DNA from: Lysobacterales bacterium UBA2790
Lineage (GTDB): Bacteria > Pseudomonadota > Gammaproteobacteria > Xanthomonadales > Xanthomonadaceae
Length of the DNA: 11,272 nt
Assembly (NCBI GenBank): GCA_002352135.1
Contig: DEHW01000049.1
Span: 2,400-13,671, forward strand
Reading direction: 5' to 3'
Made by a program: the position numbers and the translations under genes. The notes under the pieces are model-generated. The model was not told where the DNA came from. It ran no database searches and was given only the letters and a program-made list of their open reading frames with translations. This document shows positions 7,526 to 11,272 of this stretch, piece by piece. Within the stretch, counting starts at the first letter, position 1. Each line of letters begins with the position of its first letter.

Positions 7526-7532
7526 GCAAGAC

Positions 7533-8138
7533 TCAACCTGGCGCGACGGGCGTGCTGCGGTGGATCTGTCGGAAGGTCAGGTTGATGCGCCCTCCGAGCG
7601 GTCTCGTGGTTCGCGGTATCGCATGCTGATAGTGAGTCTGGGTCGTGCCCGCCATGATCAACAGGCTACCGTGCGGTAACAGCCATCCCTGCGAGGGACC
7701 ACAACGACCGCGCCGAAATCGCATCACGCGTTCAGCTCCCAGGCTGACCGACGCAATCAGCGGTTCGGGTCCCAGCTCGGGTTCGTTATCGGCATGCCAG
7801 CCCATGGCATCACGGCCATCCCGATACCAATTGGCCAGCACGCTGTTGAAGGCGTAGTCGCAGGCGATTTCCGCGCGTGATTTCAGATCGAGCAATGTCG
7901 GCGTCCAAGCGTGCGGCGCGAAGCGACTGCCCGAATAGGTGTAGATCGCCGCGGCATCACCGATCCAGCTACAGCGGCGCGGCGATTCCACCACGCGGCC
8001 ATGGATTTTCAGCCTATGCACTTCCCAGGCAATCTCGTCGAGCAGATGCGCGAACAAGTGATCGGCCTCGTCGACCGCAAGAAATTCCGGGGCGATGCGC
8101 AGATCGGCATCGGGCAAATCGAGCTTCAGCCATTCCAT
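7533..8138 (-). CDS. AlkB-type 2-oxoglutarate/Fe(II) dioxygenase (alkylation repair, ALKBH2/3-like)
   Basis: This family removes methyl groups from 1-methyladenine and 3-methylcytosine in DNA or RNA by oxidation, using Fe(II), O2 and 2-oxoglutarate. The protein has 201 residues (E. coli AlkB 216). The iron-binding triad is visible: His115 and Asp117 in GWHADNEPELG (113-123), and His172 in QTHYQHAIPR (167-176). The 2-oxoglutarate signature RINLTFR (184-190) supplies Arg184 and Arg190. PRRCSWIGD (53-61) and FNSVLANWYRDGRDAM (97-112) resemble the ALKBH2/ALKBH3 branch more than E. coli AlkB itself, judged by eye. ATG at 8138 is the first good start, although its ribosome binding site is weak; an AAAGGA about 20 bases upstream would suit a CTG three codons earlier. 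The gene stands alone, divergent from ETF-QO and convergent with the nucleotidase. No Ada-type regulator is nearby. Substrate, DNA or RNA, is not decided by the sequence. Confidence 0.9.
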   Translation of the reverse strand: MEWLKLDLPDADLRIAPEFLAVDEADHLFAHLLDEIAWEVHRLKIHGRVVESPRRCSWIGDAAAIYTYSGSRFAPHAWTPTLLDLKSRAEIACDYAFNSVLANWYRDGRDAMGWHADNEPELGPEPLIASVSLGAERVMRFRRGRCGPSQGWLLPHGSLLIMAGTTQTHYQHAIPRTTRPLGGRINLTFRQIHRSTPVAPG

Positions 8139-8151
8139 ACGCTGCAGTATG
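8136..8151. repeat. Short inverted repeat over the alkB start codon
   Basis: CATAC, six bases (GCTGCA), then GTATG form a perfect 5-base dyad. The left arm contains the complement of the AlkB ATG. It could be an operator or a small stem at the translation start; chance occurrence is quite possible at this size. Confidence 0.3.
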
Positions 8152-8200
8152 CTATGTCCTTTGCGAGCACGGACGGGTGTTGCTGCGCGAGTCCAGCGCG

Positions 8201-8206
8201 GATAAT
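8201..8206 (+). promoter_or_regulatory. Possible -10 element for ETF-QO (GATAAT)
   Basis: GATAAT differs from TATAAT at one position and lies 65 bases before the ETF-QO start. The best -35-like hexamer, TTGCTG at 8180-8185, leaves a short 15-base spacer, so the promoter is tentative. The rest of the 133-base divergent region (8139-8271) shows nothing else I can name. Confidence 0.3.
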
Positions 8207-8271
8207 CGCGGATTCTGCGTGAGCGCGTCGTCGCCCTCGCCCCTCTCATCTCAGTCAGCGGAGCCAGCCAC

Positions 8272-9873
8272 ATGAGCGAGCGCGATGTCATGGAATACGA
8301 TGTGGTCACCGTGGGTGCCGGTCCCGCCGGTCTCGCGTTCGCCATTCGCCTGAAGCAGCTCAAGCCCGAACTGTCGGTCTGCGTAATCGAGAAAGCCTCC
8401 AGCGTCGGCGCGCACAGCCTGTCAGGTGCCGTCATCGAACCCGGCCCCTTGGATGAATTGCTGCCGGGATGGCGTAACAATCCGCCGCCGATTTGCGTAC
8501 CCGCCACACAGGACGAGTTCTGGTTCCTGACCAAGACTGGCGGTTTCAAGTCGCCGATCACGCCGCCGCAGATGCACAACCAGGGCAATTTCATCGTCAG
8601 CATGGGGGCCACCTGCGCGTGGCTGGCACCGCAGGCGGAAGCGCTGGGTGTCGAGATCTATCCGGGCTTCGCCGCCGCCGAACCCTTGTTCAACGCCGAT
8701 GGCAGCGTGGCCGGTGTACGCATCGGTGACATGGGTGTCGGCAAAAATGGACAACCGAAAGACAGCTACACGCAAGGCATCGATATCCGCGCGCGCATCA
8801 CGGTGCTTGGCGAGGGCGCGCGTGGCCATCTTGCCAAACAACTGATCCAGCGTTTCAAACTGGATGCCGACTGCGATCCGCAGAGCTACTCGATTGGCAT
8901 CAAGGAGCTCTGGCAGGTTCCCGCCGAGCGCCTGAGCCCCGGCAAGATCGTGCATTCACTGGGCTGGCCCGCCGATTCGCGAACCTACGGCGGCAGCTTC
9001 ATGTACCACCTTGATGGTGGTCGCGTTGCGATTGGCTACGTCTCGGGTCTGGACTATCGCGATCCCCACTATCAGCCCTACGAGGCCTTCCAGCAGTGGA
9101 AGCATCACCCGACGGTCAAGCCGTTGCTGGAAGGCGGCACGATTCTGTCGGCGGGTGCCCGCGTGATCACCACGGGCGGCTGGCAAAGCGTTCCCAAGGT
9201 GGAAATGCCGGGCGCCATGCTGATCGGCTGTGATGCAGGACTGGTCAACGTGCCCAAGATCAAGGGCATTCACCAAGCCATGCGCTCCGGCATGCTGGCT
9301 GCCGAGCATATCGCCAGCCAAGACAAGGTCGAAGGCTGGGATGCCAAGCTGCGCGGCTCGGCCGTGATGAGCGAGCTGAAAAAGGTTCGCAACTTCAAAC
9401 CGGGCTTCAAGAAGGGATTGTGGTTCGGACTCGTCAACTCCGCATGGGAGACCGTCACCGGCGGCGCTTCCCCATGGACCCTCAAGGTCAAACCGGACCA
9501 TGCCAGTCTGCAGAAGCTGTCCGATGCCGATAAGCCGCTGCGCGACTACGTCGATCGGACGCTGGCCCCGCGTGACCGACTGGCAGGCGTGTATTTCGCC
9601 GCCACCGAGCACGATGAAGATCAACCAGTACACCTGCAGGTGGCCGATACCTCGATCTGCATCACCCGTTGCACCGAGGAGTACGGCAATCCGTGTACGC
9701 GTTTCTGTCCCGCAGGCGTCTACGAAATTGTCGAGGACGAGGGCGGACGACGCTTGCAGATCAACGGTGCCAACTGTGTCCACTGCAAGACCTGCGACAT
9801 CAAGGACCCCTACCAGATCATTAACTGGGTCACCCCGGAAGGCGGCGCCGGGCCGAACTATCAGAACCTCTGA
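8272..9873 (+). CDS. Electron transfer flavoprotein:ubiquinone oxidoreductase (ETF-QO)
   Basis: ETF-QO accepts electrons from electron-transfer flavoprotein, reduced mainly in fatty-acid and amino-acid oxidation, and reduces ubiquinone at the inner face of the membrane. It carries FAD and one 4Fe-4S cluster. The protein is 533 residues, close to the usual 540-560. FAD binding starts at VVTVGAGPAGLAFAIRL (11-27) with the GxGxxG loop at 15-20, and IEKASSVGAHSLSGAVIEP (39-57) follows. The second FAD motif is GAMLIGCDAGLVNVPKIKG (314-332). PGFKKGLWFGL (377-387) belongs to the quinone and membrane-facing part. The ferredoxin-like C terminus has Cys479 in RFCPAGVYE (477-485) and Cys502, Cys505 and Cys508 in NCVHCKTCDIKDP (501-513): four cluster ligands, all present. 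ATG at 8272 has GGAG 8 bases upstream; an ATG at 8290 is a weaker choice. The etfAB genes are not in this window, so the partner must be encoded elsewhere. Confidence 0.96.
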   Translation: MSERDVMEYDVVTVGAGPAGLAFAIRLKQLKPELSVCVIEKASSVGAHSLSGAVIEPGPLDELLPGWRNNPPPICVPATQDEFWFLTKTGGFKSPITPPQMHNQGNFIVSMGATCAWLAPQAEALGVEIYPGFAAAEPLFNADGSVAGVRIGDMGVGKNGQPKDSYTQGIDIRARITVLGEGARGHLAKQLIQRFKLDADCDPQSYSIGIKELWQVPAERLSPGKIVHSLGWPADSRTYGGSFMYHLDGGRVAIGYVSGLDYRDPHYQPYEAFQQWKHHPTVKPLLEGGTILSAGARVITTGGWQSVPKVEMPGAMLIGCDAGLVNVPKIKGIHQAMRSGMLAAEHIASQDKVEGWDAKLRGSAVMSELKKVRNFKPGFKKGLWFGLVNSAWETVTGGASPWTLKVKPDHASLQKLSDADKPLRDYVDRTLAPRDRLAGVYFAATEHDEDQPVHLQVADTSICITRCTEEYGNPCTRFCPAGVYEIVEDEGGRRLQINGANCVHCKTCDIKDPYQIINWVTPEGGAGPNYQNL

Positions 9874-9897
9874 ACACGGCGTCGAATTCCACACCCT

Positions 9898-9921
9898 GCG
9901 TCGCCGTCTCTACGGCGATGT
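9898..9921 (+). terminator. Stem-loop after ETF-QO, possible transcript end
   Basis: TCGCCGT, loop CTCT, ACGGCGA is a perfect 7-base-pair stem starting 27 bases after the ETF-QO stop. Three further outward pairs, two of them G-U, extend it to 10. No T-run follows, so it is not a classic intrinsic terminator; it could protect the 3' end or act with Rho. Confidence 0.35.
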
Positions 9922-9969
9922 CAGGGTCTGTCTGTCGAATGCAGTGATCGAATGCGCAGGCGATACGTC

Positions 9970-9982
9970 CGTCAACTTGACG
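9970..9982. repeat. Odd-length palindrome CGTCAA-C-TTGACG
   Basis: Two perfect 6-base arms flank one base, and CAACTT recurs 11 bases later (9973-9978 and 9984-9989). The form fits a small dimeric repressor operator, but no such regulator is encoded nearby and its role is unknown. Confidence 0.3.
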
Positions 9983-10088
9983 CAACTTCGCACTCTGGCG
10001 CTTGCAGCCGCTGGGCACTCAAGTCCGCAGATCGATTGATCGTTGGCGACGGTCAGGCGACACCTCGACCAAGGCAGGGTGTGAAGTC

Positions 10089-10114
10089 GGGAGCGGGCAT
10101 GCTCCCCTATGCCC
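10089..10114. repeat. Two interleaved inverted repeats upstream of nhaD
   Basis: The order is GGGAGC, GGGCAT, GCTCCC, CT, ATGCCC. The first and third segments are exact reverse complements, and so are the second and fourth. As RNA the two stems either exclude one another or could combine partly as a tight pseudoknot. As DNA it is a compound dyad around a GCATGC centre. It lies 118 bases before the nhaD ATG. Confidence 0.45.
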
Positions 10115-10173
10115 AACAAGGTGACTGCCGCGAGCGCTGGGCCTCGCGACATCAATCCCTCATCTTCGCCCGT

Positions 10174-10179
10174 TAGAAT
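10174..10179 (+). promoter_or_regulatory. Possible nhaD -10 element (TAGAAT)
   Basis: TAGAAT matches TATAAT at five of six positions and would start transcription near 10186, giving a leader of about 47 bases. No recognisable -35 hexamer is found at 16-19 bases upstream, so this is tentative. Confidence 0.3.
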
Positions 10180-10189
10180 TGCCGCCGTC

Positions 10190-10209
10190 GTCTGCATTCT
10201 CGGGCAGAC
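10190..10209 (+). other. Hairpin in the nhaD leader, flanked by direct repeats
   Basis: GTCTGC, an 8-base loop (ATTCTCGG), GCAGAC gives a perfect 6-base-pair stem. It ends 13 bases before the AGGAG ribosome binding site. The 9-mer CCGCCGTCG occurs on both sides (10182-10190 and 10211-10219), one copy ending just before the ribosome binding site. A role in translation control is conceivable and untested. Confidence 0.4.
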
Positions 10210-10232
10210 ACCGCCGTCGGCAAGGAGACCGC

Positions 10233-11272
10233 ATGCTTACCGCCTTGATCGTGATTTTCGTCCTCGCCTATCTGGCCATCGCGCTGGAGCATCCGATCCA
10301 CATCAACAAAGCCGCCTCGGCACTGATCGGTGCTGGCCTGCTGTGGACGGTGTATGCGCTGGGCACCGGCGATCATCATCTGGTCGGCGAGCAGCTCGGC
10401 GAATCCTTGATGGCGACCGCGCAGATCGTGTTCTTCCTGATGGGTGCCATGACCATCGTGGAAGTGGTCGACGCGCATGACGGCTTCGACGTGATCACCT
10501 CGCGCATACGCACGACGAAACTCTCGAGCTTGATGTGGCTGGTCGGCTTCGTCACCTTCTTCCTCAGTGCGATCTTGGACAACCTCACAACGACCATCGT
10601 GATGATCTCGCTGATGAAGAAGCTGCTGGAAAAGCCCAGTGATCGCCTGTTCTTCGCCGGCATCATCGTGATCGCCGCCAATGCGGGCGGCGCGTGGAGT
10701 CCGATCGGCGACGTCACCACCACCATGCTGTGGATCGGCGGGCAGATCACCGCGCTGAACATCATCGAAGGGGTGCTGCTGGCGTCGCTGGCCAATCTGC
10801 TGGTGCCATTGGGAATCACCGCTTTCCTACTGCGTGGCCAGATGGTCGTTGCACCACAGCGCGGCGATACCGGCGCCACACTCACACCCGTCCTTGAGCG
10901 CAACATCATGTTCTTCCTTGGCCTGGGTGTGCTGGTCGCAGTCCCCGCGTTCAAGACCGTGACCCACCTGCCGCCATTCATGGGCATTCTGTTCGGACTG
11001 GGACTCCTGTGGCTGGTCGGTGATCTAATCCACAAAAAGAAGAGTGACGATGAGAAGGGTCACCTGACCTTGGTTCACGCCCTGTCACGCATCGACATGA
11101 GCTCGCTCGTGTTCTTCATCGGCATCCTGTTGGCCGTGGCGACGCTGGAACACACCCACATTCTGACCAATCTGGCAGGCTGGCTGGACAGCACGGTCGG
11201 ACGTCAGGACATCATTGTGCTGATCATTGGCATGGTCAGTGCCATCGTCGACAACGTGCCTTTGGTGGCCGC
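10233..11272 (+). CDS. nhaD: Na+/H+ antiporter of the NhaD family, partial at right edge
   Basis: NhaD antiporters (ion transporter superfamily) expel Na+ or Li+ in exchange for protons across the inner membrane, supporting salt and alkali tolerance. 346 codons are visible and the frame is open to the edge; family members are usually somewhat over 400 residues, so the C-terminal part is missing. It is very hydrophobic, with membrane segments at about 4-18, 28-43, 62-79, 98-114, 116-128, 140-150, 176-200, 224-239, 248-264, 290-305 and 326-339. Conserved polar motifs inside the membrane are DNLTTTIVM (116-124), NAGGAWSPIGDVTT (150-163) and a second DN in IVDNVPLVA (338-346). Asp116 and Asp340 are the paired helix-break aspartates expected in the two inverted halves of this fold. 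A charged cytoplasmic-looking loop HKKKSDDEKGH is at 267-277. ATG at 10233 has AGGAG 5 bases upstream. A broader arsenite-type or citrate-type transporter of the same superfamily is less likely given the motifs. Confidence 0.9.
   Translation, partial: MLTALIVIFVLAYLAIALEHPIHINKAASALIGAGLLWTVYALGTGDHHLVGEQLGESLMATAQIVFFLMGAMTIVEVVDAHDGFDVITSRIRTTKLSSLMWLVGFVTFFLSAILDNLTTTIVMISLMKKLLEKPSDRLFFAGIIVIAANAGGAWSPIGDVTTTMLWIGGQITALNIIEGVLLASLANLLVPLGITAFLLRGQMVVAPQRGDTGATLTPVLERNIMFFLGLGVLVAVPAFKTVTHLPPFMGILFGLGLLWLVGDLIHKKKSDDEKGHLTLVHALSRIDMSSLVFFIGILLAVATLEHTHILTNLAGWLDSTVGRQDIIVLIIGMVSAIVDNVPLVA

Larger units (their letters stand above)
9874..10232. other. 359-base non-coding region between ETF-QO and nhaD
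   Basis: No reading frame here has family motifs, a good ribosome binding site, or the codon bias of its neighbours; the frames of 74-95 residues on either strand look like chance. The stretch holds several dyads, listed separately: a stem-loop at 9898-9921, an 8-base direct repeat TCGAATGC at 9935-9942 and 9948-9955, an odd palindrome at 9970-9982, interleaved inverted repeats at 10089-10114, and a hairpin at 10190-10209. A TAGAAT that could serve as -10 is at 10174-10179, without a good -35. It presumably contains the end of the ETF-QO transcript and the promoter and leader of nhaD. Confidence 0.6.

Noticed and set aside
8139..8612. N-terminal extension of the AlkB frame by 158 residues
   Set aside because: It covers the divergent intergenic region and the start of ETF-QO and has no AlkB-family content.
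8956..9894. 312-residue open frame on the minus strand opposite ETF-QO
   Set aside because: It is a shadow of the biased codons of ETF-QO: no motifs, no ribosome binding site logic, and it lies wholly over a well-supported gene.
9910..10197. Small protein genes in the ETF-QO to nhaD gap (minus strand, 95 residues; plus strand 9952-10176, 74 residues)
   Set aside because: No ribosome binding site, no hydrophobic or domain pattern, and codon use unlike the neighbours.
1..11272. Mobile elements, CRISPR arrays, tRNA or rRNA genes, toxin-antitoxin or defence genes
   Set aside because: No terminal repeats, transposase or integrase motifs, regularly spaced repeats, or RNA gene signatures were seen; gene density and base use are uniform.

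Overview
The window is ordinary chromosomal DNA of a high-G+C proteobacterium, by eye around 60% G+C. All genes share a strong third-position G/C bias, which also explains the many long spurious antisense reading frames. The gene set is phoB-phoR-ppk-ppx in one block, ETF:ubiquinone oxidoreductase, NhaD, an ALKBH-type AlkB and an NT5C1-type 5'-nucleotidase. Together with the protein styles, this suggests a gammaproteobacterium, plausibly of the Lysobacterales (Xanthomonadales). That placement is inference from family resemblance, not from a search.

Left block, minus strand (about 6469 down to 1): a phosphate and polyphosphate unit read right to left. phoB (response regulator) and phoR (sensor kinase) are followed by ppk (polyphosphate kinase 1) and ppx (exopolyphosphatase), then a secreted isoaspartyl peptidase/L-asparaginase cut by the left edge. 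phoR and ppk overlap by 4 bases (ATGA), and the ppk stop lies 2 bases from the ppx ATG, so phoR-ppk-ppx looks translationally coupled. Upstream of phoB are three PHO-box-like 7-mers at 11-base phasing (6508-6536), consistent with autoregulation by PhoB and with polyphosphate synthesis and breakdown both being placed under phosphate control.

Middle: a cytosolic 5'-nucleotidase of the NT5C1 (HAD-like) family runs divergently from phoB. Its likely start is the ATG at 6617 behind a GGAG ribosome binding site, not the upstream GTG. It converges, with only 7 bases between stops, on an AlkB-type 2-oxoglutarate/Fe(II) dioxygenase on the minus strand. AlkB is in turn divergent from ETF:ubiquinone oxidoreductase, which passes electrons from the electron-transfer flavoprotein to the quinone pool.

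Right block: a 359-base non-coding stretch (9874-10232), rich in short dyads, leads into nhaD, a Na+/H+ antiporter cut by the right edge. The stretch holds a stem-loop after the ETF-QO stop, an odd-length palindrome, a pair of interleaved inverted repeats, and a hairpin flanked by 9-base direct repeats just upstream of the nhaD ribosome binding site.

I see no mobile element, CRISPR array, tRNA, rRNA, phage gene or defence module, and I found no clearly new biological system. The points most worth a second look are regulatory: the triple PHO-like array between phoB and the nucleotidase, and the nhaD leader.
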